The notes under the pieces were generated by a model, which did not search any database, was not told where the DNA came from, and saw only the letters and a list, made by a program, of their open reading frames with translations. DNA of 64,000 nt from Ctenosaura bakeri (Eukaryota; Chordata; Lepidosauria; Squamata; Iguanidae), in contig CAOLHI010000253.1 of the NCBI GenBank assembly GCA_948474755.1, positions 310,001-374,000 of the forward strand, in the 5' to 3' direction. The translations under genes and the position numbers were made by a program. Positions 1-11,900 of the stretch are shown piece after piece; positions within the stretch are counted from its first letter, which is position 1, and each line of letters starts with the position of its first letter.

Positions 1-421
1 AAAAAAACAAAAAATATATAGATTAAAAGATTGGATGAAAATAATGATTAATAAAGATAAAATGAAAGAGAGTTTGCAGGAAACCAAAATATCTTGGTTA
101 AATTATATACAATTAGAGCAATGGACAAAGAGTATGAAAAGATATGTCAAAGATTTTAAAGAATATACTAAATTTGAACAAATTATTATTCAAAGAGAAA
201 ATATGCAAGAAAATGAAATATTAAAGGGTATTACAAGTGAAATATATAAAATATTGGCAAAAGAACAAGAAGAGGATTATCTTAAAAAAATGTGGGAGGA
301 AGAGACATTGCAAAATATAGATATACAAGAATGGAGAAAAATTTGGAAACAACGTCATTTTAAAAAATTATCTATAAGAATAAAAGAGAATTATTATAAA
401 ATAGATTTTCCAGGATTTTAA
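1..421 (+). mobile_element. L1 LINE fragment, ORF2 C-terminal part
   Basis: A 128-codon open frame at 35-421 ends with IRIKENYYKI, preceded by EWRKIWKQRHFKKLS. This matches the region after the reverse-transcriptase domain of vertebrate L1 ORF2, where a W...W....S..KEN.YKM pattern precedes RWYLTP. Many K, E and I residues and A-rich coding DNA are characteristic of L1. The left end is cut by the window and the right end is lost after the YKI motif, so it is a dead fragment. Confidence 0.7.
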
Positions 422-1998
422 AAGGCTTGTAGAACCTGCATGAATATAGGGCGCTCTCTTTTCTCCCCATAATGTTATCCTCTATGTGCAGAAAGTCATG
501 GAAGAGGAAGAACTAATGCACTAGTCCCCATCTTACATTTAGTGTGTTAGGAATCAGAACACCTCTCTACTCTCAGTCTGGGCAGTCAGCCAAAGAACAG
601 CTGATAAGAGCAAGCAGCAAGCAACAGTTCCACAATGTGATTCCTTATTTTCATCTAGTAGGAAAACAGACTTGAAACAAATATGAAGCATAACAACAGT
701 CCCAGCAATATTCATAAATCAAAGCACTGTCAATACAATCCTAAGTCAGAAGTCAGAGACACGGCAGGAGAAACTGTCAGTTAATCACCAACAAGTTCTG
801 CCTAATTAACTGCTGCTTGCTATAAGTTCATTGAGATCTGTATATGCTTTCCTTTTGATGTCTACACTCAGCAAAGATGGGTATAGGTGAGTTATCTTCT
901 GTGTCAGAAGAAACGGGGCTCTCTGCTGGAGATGGCACTGCCCCCCGTTCTGTTCCTGGGGTGGGTGATACGGTCTTCTCCTGTTCAGCAGGTTCTGCTG
1001 TTTTTGTCTCTGAGTCACAGTCTATGCCTAGGTCCTGAAAGCAAGGTATGACAACACGTAGGAAGGACTACGGCAGCAGTGCATTTTATTCTCATGTCTG
1101 TGCTCCTCATAAAATGGTGGGTGTCCATCAGACTTTCTTTTCAGCAAAAGAGTGCCTAGGTCAGGAAAGCTGAATACATCACCGCCACCACCACCACCAC
1201 AATCTTCATCATTCCCCTATCCCCTGCACAAAATATGCTTCTGTTGCATCAGTTTCCCCCAGGTTCAGGGAATATGAGGAGTGAATTGGGCCTAGTATTG
1301 AAGTGCTAGAGCACAAGGAGGTATGGCACAGTAGGAGGCAGAACAGAATGGCTTCATTCCCCTTGGAGCCCTCAGAGTGTAGGAAGTAGACACACTCTTC
1401 ACCCCCTGTTTCATGGGTAAATGGGGCAGATGTATGTATAGAAGGCATAGTTTTCCCATTGTACCTGGTTTAGCATCAAGAAGACAAAAGAAATCACATA
1501 ACAATGATCTAATATCAGGAACAGAGATATATGAATCTGAGACGCCAAGAGCAATGTGAAAAGGTTGGCCACCTTAATGTGTTCTCCTGAAACTTCTAAC
1601 ATTTCATATTGTTTCTCTTCTAATAATAATAAAAAAAATATTAACCATGCTATGCATATATCACTACTCTTCTGAAACTGACATATACAACAAAATGTTT
1701 CACAGAATATGCATTTATTTTATCCTACCTCATAAATTCCTTTCCTTATTTCTTCATCATTATTTGGTTTTTATAGCTTTCTTCCTTTCTTCCCTGACTA
1801 ATCATATTTCTTTTAATAAGGCTGATGCTCATAATCCTCTAGGATTCAGGCAGTGTGACACCATACTGTAACTTAACTGATATTGCTATATGTCTCTTTT
1901 TAACTATACTCATGATTAAACTTGGCAACATGCAACTGGGCCAGTGCAATTCTTTTGGAAGAAATAAAAAATGCTAGCTGATGATCTACATGTTACCA

Positions 1999-2270
1999 GG
2001 TATAGAAAGAATATTTGAAAATATTTGAGAAAGGGTTGAAAAACATGTTTGTTGAAGTCTTGGAAACCATGACATGTCAAATGCTAGACTGACAATCTTC
2101 ACAGGTCAGGGCTTATTCTGCACAAAATTCACACTTTGTTTGATTAGAAAATAACATTTTCTGTGTAAAATTGTTATCTGGCCCAAAATGCACAAATTTG
2201 GCCATAGCATTTCATGTTCTAGGTAGGGTTCCAAATGACTGAAGAAGGCAGAGAATGTACATGTAGAGTA
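1999..2270 (+). repeat. Unclassified foldback-type repeat, copy 1
   Basis: Shares an ordered series of motifs with segments at about 16158 and 18375: GAAAGAATAT, then AAACATGTTT, then GACTGA...ATCTTCACA, then GGGCTTATTCTGCACAAAATTCACAC, followed by an AGAAAATAACATTTTCTGTG block. All three copies lie in the same orientation. I do not recognise the family. Boundaries are approximate. This copy is the shortest and lacks a clear right arm. Confidence 0.6.
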
Positions 2271-2684
2271 AAATTTGTTCTCTGAAGATGACAAGAGGGG
2301 AATGCCCCATAAGCCTTATGGTATTCCCATATCCATAAATAAAATCCATCAAGTCATCAGCTTCATTACTTCCGGATCAGTGTCCACAGAACTGAGCAAC
2401 TAAGACTTCATTTAGATTGAGGATAGGGTCATGATTGGGCAATGCTTTTTTTTTAATTGCATCTAAAATACAGTTCAGCAGTCTAGTGTATTTTTTTTTA
2501 ATCTGGGGTGGGGTGCATGTATACATTATTTCTCCCTTGGTATTATGGGAAAGAAGCATTCTAACTCTTGTAGAGTGGACAGCCATATTTGAATAAGCTC
2601 AAATAATGTGAGCACATTAGGACTAGTTGTGGCCTGGTACCTAAAATAGTCTGGTGACTATTTTTACTGACAAGGAAGAGGTTA

Positions 2685-2921
2685 AGAGCCAGCGTTGTAT
2701 AGTGGTTTGAGGGTTGGACTATGGACTCCAGAGGCCAAGATTCAAATCGCTGCTCAACCATGCAAACCCACTAGGTGATTGTGGGCAAATCACGCTGTCA
2801 GGCTCAGAGACAGTGAAAGCAAACCCCCTCTGAATAAATCTTGCCAAGAAAACCCTGTGATAGGGTCACCACACAGTCACCATAAGTCAGAAACGATCTG
2901 AAGGCAAACAACAACAACAAC
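2685..2921 (+). mobile_element. tRNA-derived SINE with (ACA)n tail, copy 1
   Basis: The head TATAGTGGTTTGAGGGTTGG acts as an A-box-like promoter part and GATTCAAATC as a degenerate B box. The body contains AACCCCCTCTGAATAAATCTTGCCAAGAAAACCC and the element ends in CAACAACAACAA. It is flanked by a perfect 12-bp target-site duplication AGGAAGAGGTTA at 2673-2684 and 2922-2933. The structure matches the common squamate tRNA-related SINE with an ACA tail, mobilised in trans by a LINE. The complete duplication shows that both ends are intact. Confidence 0.88.
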
Positions 2922-3431
2922 AGGAAGAGGTTATACATCTGCTGTCTTCTTCTACTGCTAATGTAACTCACTCTTCTAAACTAAGATTCTATCAGAAAGC
3001 CAACGTGATGTGATTGTTTGAGTGTTGGACTTTGATTCGGGAGAGCAGGGTGAGTTTGATCAAGTCTCACTCTCTGCCTGAGAAGAAGGCAAAGTCAAGC
3101 CCCCTCTGAACAAATCTTGCCAAGAAAACCCACTTAATAGGTTTGCCTTAGGGTTACCATAAGTCATAACTGACTCAAAGGAATACAGCAACAAGGAAGC
3201 CATACTACAATGATCTCTGTGTCATAGTGCAAGATTTTGGAATCTGCAGACAGTGTAGAAAGAGTATCATATTTTCTTAAGGGAGCTTTTCTGGTTTTAG
3301 AAGAATTTGCTTTTGAATACACTTTATAGGAAATACAATGCCCAGTATATAAAAGAAGTTATACACGTGTTGTCTTCTTCCACCGCTAATGCAATTCACT
3401 TTCAGATTCTAAGATTTTGTCAGCAAGTGTT
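2922..3431 (+). repeat. Local direct duplication split by a SINE
   Basis: The segment at about 2927-3000 (GGTTATACATCTGCTGTCTTCTTCTACTGCTAATG...) reappears with changes at about 3355-3430 (AGTTATACACGTGTTGTCTTCTTCCACCGCTAATG...). Alignment extends for about 75 bp, through CTAAGATTCTATCAG against CTAAGATTTTGTCAG. The first copy is bordered by two independently inserted SINEs. It may be an old tandem duplication or two copies of an unrecognised repeat. Confidence 0.6.
3003..3194 (+). mobile_element. tRNA-derived SINE, copy 2
   Basis: Same family as the element at 2685: GATTGTTTGAGTGTTGGACT head, GCCCCCTCTGAACAAATCTTGCC body, a CCATAAGTCATAACTGACTC segment and a short CAGCAACAA tail. Flanked by an imperfect 8-bp duplication, GAAAGCCA (2995-3002) and GGAAGCCA (3195-3202). 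It is shorter than copy 1 because of small internal deletions around the B box. Confidence 0.82.
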
Positions 3432-4013
3432 CTGTAGAATACAGCGGCTTGGAATAATAGGCATTTTGCCCTGGGATTTAATTTTTTCTTTTTCATTGTG
3501 TCTAAAAGTACATTGGGGATCACACTGCCTAAAAGGACCTTTGATGTATCAAGAATAATGGTTATGCCTAGTGATCCATGGAGCATTCTAAAGCAACCTC
3601 CCCAGAGTCTGACAGAAAGTGGCAGTTTGTCTAGGATAGCAGGAGAGAAAAGAAAAGCACTTAAGACCCTGCATTTGCTCTGCTTTGAGTCTCCAGAGAA
3701 CAAAGCATACAAAAGTCAACTATCTGTTGTACTTTGGGTCAGAGAAAGCTAGAAAGGAATGAAAAAAAGTTAAAAAGAAATGATATTGTAGGGTTATTAC
3801 TCCTGTGATTTTGAAATAATTCTCATTAAATTTTAAGGGCGATAATTGCTTCCTCTACATTTTTAGATTTCCAAAAGGGTTTGCATTCTGACCAATACAC
3901 AATGCCTAAGTGATCTTGCAAGAATCCAACTAGATCATCTTGATTTTTTAGCTGAAGTTGCAAAATGACTTACTTGAGCTGTAAAATATCTTACTTGCAG
4001 AGGTACTCACTGT

Positions 4014-4246
4014 TGTTTTCGTGTACCGTTAAGTCAATTCCAACATACGGTGACCCTAAGGTGGACCTATAATGTGATTTTCTTGGCAAGATTTGTTCTG
4101 AGGGGGTTTGCATTTTCTTTCCTCTCAGGCTGAGAGAGTGTGATTTGCCCAAGGTCACACAGCAGGTTCTCATGGCTGAGCAGTGATTCAAACCAAAGTT
4201 TCTGGAGTGATAGTCCAACATTCAAACCCCTACACTATGCTAAATT
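4014..4246 (-). mobile_element. tRNA-derived SINE, copy 3, reverse strand
   Basis: Reverse complement of the same SINE: TTGTTTTC tail side at the left, TTTTCTTGGCAAGATTTGTTC and GAGGGGGTTTGC in the body, CAAGGTCACACAGC, and TAGTCCAACATTCAAACCCC at the head. A possible 8-bp duplication TCACTGTT lies at 4006-4013 and 4247-4254. The central AGGTCACACAG and GATTCAAACC motifs are well preserved. Confidence 0.82.
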
Positions 4247-4881
4247 TCACTGTTTTCTATGCAAAAAAAGGGTGTTCACTAGTGCAGTTAATTTGTTCTA
4301 TAATAACCCCATCTAAGTTTAATCTATTAATTATTGATCCCAACATTCACATACCCACCAACTATCCTGATCTGGCAGGGACTATCCTGATTAATCCTCT
4401 TTCATCTCATTTTTCTAAGCTGCTTTTAAAATGTCCCAGAATCTCACTTCTCTCTTACTTTCCCCCTTGTCTTCAGATTTCTTCAGTTCTTGCAAACTAA
4501 ATTTGAAGTGCCAAAGTAGTTTACAATCAATTAACTCAAGGAGGGGCGATCATAAGGGACAGAGTCTTGCCCTTTCCTGTAGACTCGGGAAAAACAAATT
4601 GCTACAGTATTTCCTAGCCTGTATGTTCTTTGTCATTACTTTTGCCATTTCAACCATACACCAATTTTACTTGGCCACACCGTGTCCCAGTTTTCATCTG
4701 TGAAATGTTAGAGTGGATGGATTCATTCCCCAGTGTTACACATATGAGTTCATCTTCCCTTGCTGGATCAGAGATGTATCATAATTTTGTAAAAGAGAGA
4801 TGTGACAAATTGGTATGAATGTATTTTCAGACTTGAAAGACAGACTACTAGATACCCTTTGTCTATATTGGTCAGAGGTAG

Positions 4882-5780
4882 TGTTACTGTGGTTTATAGT
4901 CTGAGCCCAGTGCTTACTAAATATAATTTGATATCAAAAGACTGGCCATTCCAAACTGCTCCCCTCCACGTGCTTGCGAGGCCCCCGGACAAGCACGCAC
5001 ACGGACACGGCTGATCGGGCTGAAAAATACAAGACAAATCCAGGCAGGCCAGTAATTTTCCGGCATGCAGCTTCAGGAGACCTCCAGGCAAGTACACTTT
5101 GAAACTACATTAAGTATGCACCAAGCATACAAAAGATTCTCTGCCCTGAACCGTTGGCTTGACGAGATTAGCACTCTCCATTTGCATACTGTCTGCGCTA
5201 TTGACAACTCCGTCAAAATCCAATCATTCTAAGTACTGACCTTTCGGAGGCTTTGTCTCCAACCCGAAACCCACTGTTTTCCCCGGGAACAGACTACCCT
5301 ACAGGCACATTTTCCCCTATAAGAACCCCTGATTTTGCGTGCTTCCTCAGATCTCTCTTGGCTTCCATCCCACCTTGCTGCCCCTCTGTTTTCTGAGCCT
5401 TCCCCTCAGCTTCCACGTGCTGAGAATCTCCGCTCCAACTGACTCTCTTCTGACTACCCGGGCTACAGGATCAGGTGTAGTATTTCCCCCTGAAAATTCC
5501 CTCTCAAAATCGTCTATCAAACCTCCTCCCTTTTATCTCCTTAGGTCTGTGTGAGTGAGTGTGTATGTGCTCAGTGACTGTCTTTTAAATAAAGAACACA
5601 ATTATATTTTACTTCTGCTTAGTTTGCAACTCGGCCTGACCCTGTAAACATTGGTTTAAGATCTCGCTAAGTTGCCCTACCTCTTACATTGCTATAGCTT
5701 GTGCTCTAGCTAATTCCCATTCCCCATTATTTGGAGCACATTGAGGTGTCCCCCACGGGACCCCAGAAATTAGGGTAACA
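4882..5780 (+). mobile_element. Solo LTR of an endogenous retrovirus (899 bp)
   Basis: Starts TGTTAC and ends GTAACA, perfect 6-bp inverted termini of the TG...CA type. It is flanked by an exact 4-bp target duplication GTAG at 4878-4881 and 5781-5784. A promoter-like TATAAG lies at 5318-5323 and a polyadenylation signal AATAAA at 5588-5593, giving a U3-R-U5 layout. The stretch CCCCCACGGGACCCCAG just before the 3' end resembles U5 ends of gammaretrovirus-like and epsilonretrovirus-like elements, and a 4-bp duplication also fits that group. No internal gag, pol or env is present, so this is a recombined solo LTR. It could retain promoter or polyadenylation activity in the + direction inside the collagen intron. 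Confidence 0.88.
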
Positions 5781-6605
5781 GTAGTCTGCTGCCAATTGCA
5801 TTTTTTACAATTTTTATGTCCTGAATGTGCAAGCAAGAGGCTTACACAAAAAGATTAACAGGCTCCTTTATGCTTCTTACCAACCAGTTTAGTATTACCA
5901 CTATATGGATGAATGCAAGCCTCAGATTAGACAAGAGAATAAATTACCTCTAGTTTCCAGTTCAGTATCTTTATTGAGAGAAGTTCAAACATAACGAAAC
6001 TTTAGTTGCTTACAAAACTTATCAGGGTCCTAAGAAAGACTCACAAAGCTTATTTTTAGAGGAACACCCTTGGGACTTCTTGTCATAACTTCTTGGTGTA
6101 ACTTCTTGATGTTGCCTATTCAGGTGAACACATGGGAAGTCTCTTTCACAGAGAAAATTATTCCACTAGATAGTTCCCAGGGAAGGAAACTCAAACTGCC
6201 CAGTCAATAGCCTTGGAGGACCCGGTCATGTGTCCCCGGTGCTTTGTCAGCTATAGATTTAACATAAGATTGAGTCATGGACAGTGGGGGGAGTACCCAC
6301 ACATATTTGAGTATGCCTTTGTTGGGAATGTGAGAAATAGTACTGGATGTCACAAGTAGAGTAATGAAAATGGTAAGCAAAACAACAACCAGTCTCTCTC
6401 TCACACTCTCTCTCTCTCACACACACACAACCTCTAGTGGAGAAAAGGGAAAAAACACTCTTCCTTATCAAACATATACGGGTAGATTTATTTACAAATA
6501 ATTAAATATATGATCTAATGAAAGCGGGAGAAAGAAGAGAGAAATGGCTGTAGGTTGGAATGATGATACAGGAAGAGAGTAGGTATGAAAAAGCAAACAG
6601 ACAGA

Positions 6606-7681
6606 AATTCATAGAATCACAGAGTTGGAAGGGACCCTAGGGGCCATCCAGTCCAACCCCCTGCTGTGCATGAACACACATTAAAGCACTCTCAGCAGGT
6701 GGCCATCCAGCCTCTGCTTAAAAACCTCCAAAGAAAGAGATTCCACCACACTCCTAGACAGCATATTCCACTGCCAGACAGCTCCAACCATCAGAACGTT
6801 CTTCCTGAGGCTCAGGTAGAACCTCCTTTCCTGCAGTTTGAATCCATTGCTCTTTTTCTCCTAGTCTCTGGAGCAGTGGAAAACAAGCCCACTCCCTCCT
6901 TGATATGACATCCCTTCAAATATTTAAACATAGTTATCATGTCCCCTGTTAACCTTCTCTTCTGCAGACTAAACATACCCAGCTCCCTAAGCCACTCTTC
7001 ATAGGGCATGGCTTCCAGATCCTTCACCATTTTGGTCACCTTCCACTGGACATGCTTCAGCTTGTCAATATCTTTCTTGAATTGAGGTGCCCAGAACTGG
7101 ACACAGTATTCCAAATGAGGTCCAATCAAAGCAGAATACAGTGGTACCATTACCTTCCTTGATCTAGACACCATACTCCTATTGATGCAACCAAGAATTG
7201 TGTTGACTTTCTTGGCTGCCGCATCACACTGCTGACTTGTGTTCAGATTGTGATCTACCAAGACTCCTAGATTCCTTTCACATGTGCTTTTATCCAGCCA
7301 CGTGTCCCCCATCCTATATTTGTGCATTCCATTTTTTCTGCTAAGTGCAAGACCTTACATTTCTCTCTGTTGAAATTCATTTTGTTAGCTTTGGCCCAAC
7401 TCTACAATCTGTCAAGGTCATTTTGAATTTTGATCCTGTCCTCTGGCGTATTAGCAATCCCTCTCAATTTGGTGTCATCTGCAAATTTGATCAGCATGCC
7501 CTTTACTTCTTCATCCAAGTCATTGATGAAGATGTTCAATAGCATTGGGCTCAGGACAGAACCCTGTGGCACCCCACTAGTCACTTCTCTCTAGTATGAA
7601 AAGCAGCCATTGGTGATCACCCTTTGTATTTGTTCAGTCAACCAATTACAAATCCCCCTAACAGTAGCCCTGTCCAGCCCG
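6606..7681 (-). mobile_element. CR1 LINE, reverse-transcriptase and 3' end, reverse strand
   Basis: On the minus strand, 7584-7402 encodes [20 protein letters not shown] and FADDTKL, the reverse-transcriptase motifs around the catalytic Asp pair. 7327-6812 continues with [40 protein letters not shown] and the terminal FSTAPETR region of CR1 ORF2. The 3' end at 6606 carries the CR1 terminal motif (reverse complement of ATAGAATCACAGAGTTGGAA). It is 5' truncated near 7681 and has stop codons, so it is inactive. Confidence 0.9.
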
Positions 7682-7773
7682 CAAAGTCAGCAAACAAATA
7701 AACTGGAAGTCAGCAAAGATGTAAACTGCAAATCTATAAGTACAAGGTTGTTGAATCTAACATTCCTTTGTTA

Positions 7774-8316
7774 AGAATCATAGAATCATAGAAATGTAGA
7801 GTTGGAAGAGACCACACAGGCCATCCAGTCCAACCCCCTGCCATGCAGGAACACCCTCAAATCAATCCCGACAGATAGCCATCAAGCCTCTGCTTAAAAA
7901 CTTCCAAGGAAGGAGACTCCACTACACTCCGAGGCAGCAGATTCCATTGCCGGACAGCCCTGACTGTCAGGAAGTTCTTCCTGAGGTTCAGGTGGAATCT
8001 CCTTTCCTGCAACTTGAATCCATTGCTCCTTGTCCTGGTCTCTGGAGCAGCAGAAAACAAGCCCCCTCCTTCCTCTACGTGGCATCCCTTCAAATATTCA
8101 AATATTTAAACATGGCTATCATGTCCCCTCTTAACCTCCTCTTCTGCAGACTAAACATACCCAGCTCTCTAAGTCTATCCTCATAGGGCATGGCTTCCAG
8201 GCCTCTCACCATTTTGGTCGCCCTCCTCTGGACTTGCTCCAGCTTGTCAATATCCTTCTTGAATTGGGGTGCCCAGAACTGGACACAGTATTCAAGATGG
8301 GGTCTAACCAAAGCAG
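7774..8316 (-). mobile_element. CR1 LINE 3' fragment, reverse strand
   Basis: Second CR1 copy in the same orientation, 92 bp from the first. It ends with AGAATCATAGAATCATAG, the reverse complement of the CR1 3' octamer repeat. Minus-strand frames at 8311-8090 ([20 protein letters not shown]) and 8093-7857 (QRLDGYLSGL) cover the ORF2 C terminus. It is less decayed than the neighbouring copy and truncated at about 8316. Confidence 0.9.
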
Positions 8317-10397
8317 CTTTGTTCTGAAGAAGTAGGGCTGGAAGGAGGTTGGATCCACAACAGGATAACTTTATAAAACTCAGATCTGAGGATGAAGAGA
8401 CAATAAATATGACTTATTAAAGTCAAATTATTAGTAGTAATAAATCAAACTAATATTTTAATTTTCCAATTTATTTGTTTTGTTAAATTATTATTAACAC
8501 TATGACTAATGTTTATACCAGGGATGGGAAGCAAGTTATTCATATCGCGTTGAAAGCTGAAATGTAATGAAGAGTGCAAGGGTCACATCAGAGGAATCAG
8601 ATCCTTTCCCTCATTTCTAGGTGTGAGTGAGCCAGAGGCAGAGGACGTAACTAGGTATAGGACAATTCGGTATGAACAAATAATCTTTCTGTAAAAATGT
8701 CCGAATAGATGTTAATCAGATATATCATTTTGTTTTGCCCATTCAGCCATACTATACTATATAACACACACAGAGACTTAGCTCAGGGCTTTTCAACTCC
8801 TGTATTGAGGAGAGAGTTTGATCATTTGAGTGGGGGGCTGAATATTTTTCTAGTTTTGTAGAAATGTCTTTTAGTGTTGTTGGCAGGTCAAGTCGGCATA
8901 TTGTTACTAGCTTTACTATTTGGTGGCTGGAAGGCTGGAGTGGTATTTAGCCCAGCTTCTCTATCAATTCTGCTCTCTTCCTCCTATCTCTTTCATTGCT
9001 GTCATGCCACCCAAGAAACCTTTTGCAATCTGCATCTTTTCAGTAGGCACATATTTGTTCTCTGTTCCAATCATTCCCTTTTAGTGGCGGGGGGTAGGGG
9101 TGAGAAATGGGGTTCTCAAAGATCCATGCAGCTCATTCCTTCTCCCCCAGAATTTAAACAGGGAGAAAGAGGAGTGGGAAGGAGTAAAATGAATGAATGG
9201 GATTTTCATTCATTTTCACGCTTGCAAGGTTTTTTGGGGTATAGTAATGTAACATAAATTTAAAATGTGAACTTGGAATTAATGTGTGTAATAACTGTAT
9301 TTCAGGATAAACATAATAGAATAAGCTCTTTTACTCTCCAGTATACATATAATGCTGTAGCAATTTTTCACTAATTTCACTGTCTCTGCTCAAGCCAAGT
9401 CTTGACTATCCCCAAACATAGATCAACTGCCAGTGAGCTGAACAGCATTTTAGATTTGATCCTCTGCCTATTAAAGTAAGATTGAATGATGCAGTCATAA
9501 CTTCATAATCTAATTTGTTATAGCATGTTATCCTAAAGGCTTAGGGAGGAAAGCCAGTTTACCTTTATTGTTATTATTATAACAGCTGTGTATATTAACC
9601 ATTTCTAGTTAATAAATCAGATGTACTTATGACCTTTTAAAATATGAATAGCAAACACAGAACTGCAGATATTCAGAGAATGAGACATGTAAAAAAATTC
9701 CATGGGAGACAACAAAATGCTTCAAAGCTCTCTTAAAATAGCTGGAAGCAGTGCAGGAAGTGAAATATGATGTAATGCTCATTCTATGGACACTCACAGA
9801 AGCTGACATGAGTCACTTCTGTTCATGCTGTCTTCCTTCTCTCTTAAGTGCTGGTGGCACTTGGTAATAAAATAGCCAGGATTTCATCCTGCTGCTGGTG
9901 ACTGAACTAACTTCACATGCCTCCATTCAAAACCATTTCAATGGGATATACTAAACATCATTACTTCAATTCACTGGATCTGAATTTCTGGCTGGAGTAC
10001 AGCACGTGCAACTCATTTTCTTTGATTTGCTCTTCCCACTGTACCCATGCCAATACATAAGTGTTGCCAGCTGGATTTTACAGGTGCAGCCCTTTGAGTC
10101 TGTGTGAATCAGTGCTGTGATTGGAAGAAGACAGGTAAAAAGACTGCAGGGATATTGCCTGGGGAGGCAAGTCAGCATATGTAAGAGTACTGACTTGCAG
10201 AAATGTCTTATTTTTAGAAACCACGTCTCTCAATAATTACTTTCCTTGTTTTGTGCTGCTAGGAATAATGATTTGAAACCATACCTTATTGTTTTCCAGC
10301 TCAGGCAATTGCTTATCTCAGGTTATTTGCTAGGAAGCATTCTTCTCCTCACAACTGGCTATTCTTCTCACTTATTTTATTTAATGTCACTACACAC

Positions 10398-10422
10398 AAC
10401 CACACACACACACACACACACA
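10398..10422. repeat. (CA)n microsatellite
   Basis: About 12 CA dinucleotides following ACTACACACAACC; simple sequence in intron. Confidence 0.9.
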
Positions 10423-11304
10423 AATATCTTAATAGAATCTAGGATCTTCTTTCTGCTATTTCATTCCTTCCTCTTAATATATCAATGTAAGTTTTTCTCC
10501 TTTGGGATATTCACTGAGAAAGACCAGTGAAATTGTTTTCTAACTAAGCATGGACTTTAAGAGCTGGAAACAACATAAAGATAGTTGTGAAATAGTGTGA
10601 TTGTTTAAAAGAAATGGATATTTCAGAAAAGCAGATTACTCACTTCTGAGACCCAGTTTCCAATGAAATATTTGATGCATGGGCTAATTCAACCATAGGA
10701 GTACAACAAAAACTGGAAAGCATGTATGAGCTTTCTTAAAGAATAAAATCTATTCCATCTGCAAGCACATAGAGCTTAGTCTCCTTCTCCTTTGCTAATT
10801 CAACCATAACCACCCATTATAAGGACAAACATAACCTGCCACCAGGCATAAATGTTGCCTCTGTAGAAGACTTCAGAAACTTTTGCTTCCGTTTTAGATT
10901 AACCACAGCTTGGCTTGCTGCATTGTTCAAACAAACTTTGGTTAATATTAATTATGGTCTGTGAAGAGAAAGGAATTCCATGCCACATTTTATGAAGCTG
11001 AATTATTTTTGTTAACTATAGTTAAATTTAATTATGGTCAAGGGGTTAGAAGACATGTTAAACTGTGGTTAATCTCAATCAAAGCAAAAGCTTGTTTCTG
11101 TACTGAAGGAGGAGATGAAAGGGTGGACTGCACTATTCCGGAGGAGGCTCAATTTCTTGCTATGTTACTAAACCATGGTTTAATGTAATAGTGAAGAATC
11201 ACTGCCATGTGAGCTAGATCCATCCTGCAAGTCTTTCTTTCACAGACAATGATGGTAGGGTTCAACTGTACAAATCAATTTTAACATTACCTGTAAATAA
11301 TACA

Positions 11305-11900
11305 TTTATTTATTTATTTATTTATTTATTGCTTTTGTTCTGGTATGGAATCCAAGGTGGCACACATAACATTCAAAATAAAGTGCAGATAAAAATAGAA
11401 TGGAAAAAATAAAGTGCAGATAAAATCTATTTGATATAAAAAGACCATTAAATAAACAATACTATTAAAACACTGAATTGTGACAGTTAAAGAATTTGAA
11501 ACAAAAAGATTAAAGCATAACATATTCCACAAAAAGATCCTACTGCCACGATAAGTTAAGAGTCAAAGGCCTGTCTAAAGAAAAAAAGCTTTCCCTGGTA
11601 GAGATAAAAGCACACATGGGGCCAAACAAACCTTCCATAGGAAGGAATTCCATAACTAGTGAGCAGCCACCAAGAAGGCTCTTCCTTATACTCACCAAAT
11701 TCATGTATGATGGTGGTGGAAAGTAGGAAAAGATTCCTCCGAATATCTTAAGTCAGGCTGGAGATACAGCCTTTCAGATAGTATGGAGCCAAACAATGTG
11801 AAGCTGTAGAAGTCATAGCACTTTCAACTGTGGCCAGAAACCTCTATAGAACGCAGGAGGCATGATGATAAGTCCCACAGTCCATGGCTTCACTGACAAC
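11305..11900 (-). mobile_element. L2-like LINE 3' end, reverse strand
   Basis: The left end is an ATTT tetranucleotide run (11308-11330), followed by GGTATGGAATCCAAGGTGGC, the reversed 3' UTR form of squamate L2 elements. The segment 11660-11840 (AGCCACCAAGAAGGCTCTTC, then TTTCAGATAGTATGGAGCC) aligns with 21712-21860 in the larger L2 copy (AACCACCAAGAAGGCTCTCT, TTTCAGATAGTGTGGAGCC). It is only 3' UTR with no coding part. Confidence 0.75.

Noticed and set aside
2700..2760. A-box and B-box motifs that could mean a tRNA gene
   Set aside because: No cloverleaf forms; the sequence continues into a SINE body with an ACA tail and a target duplication.
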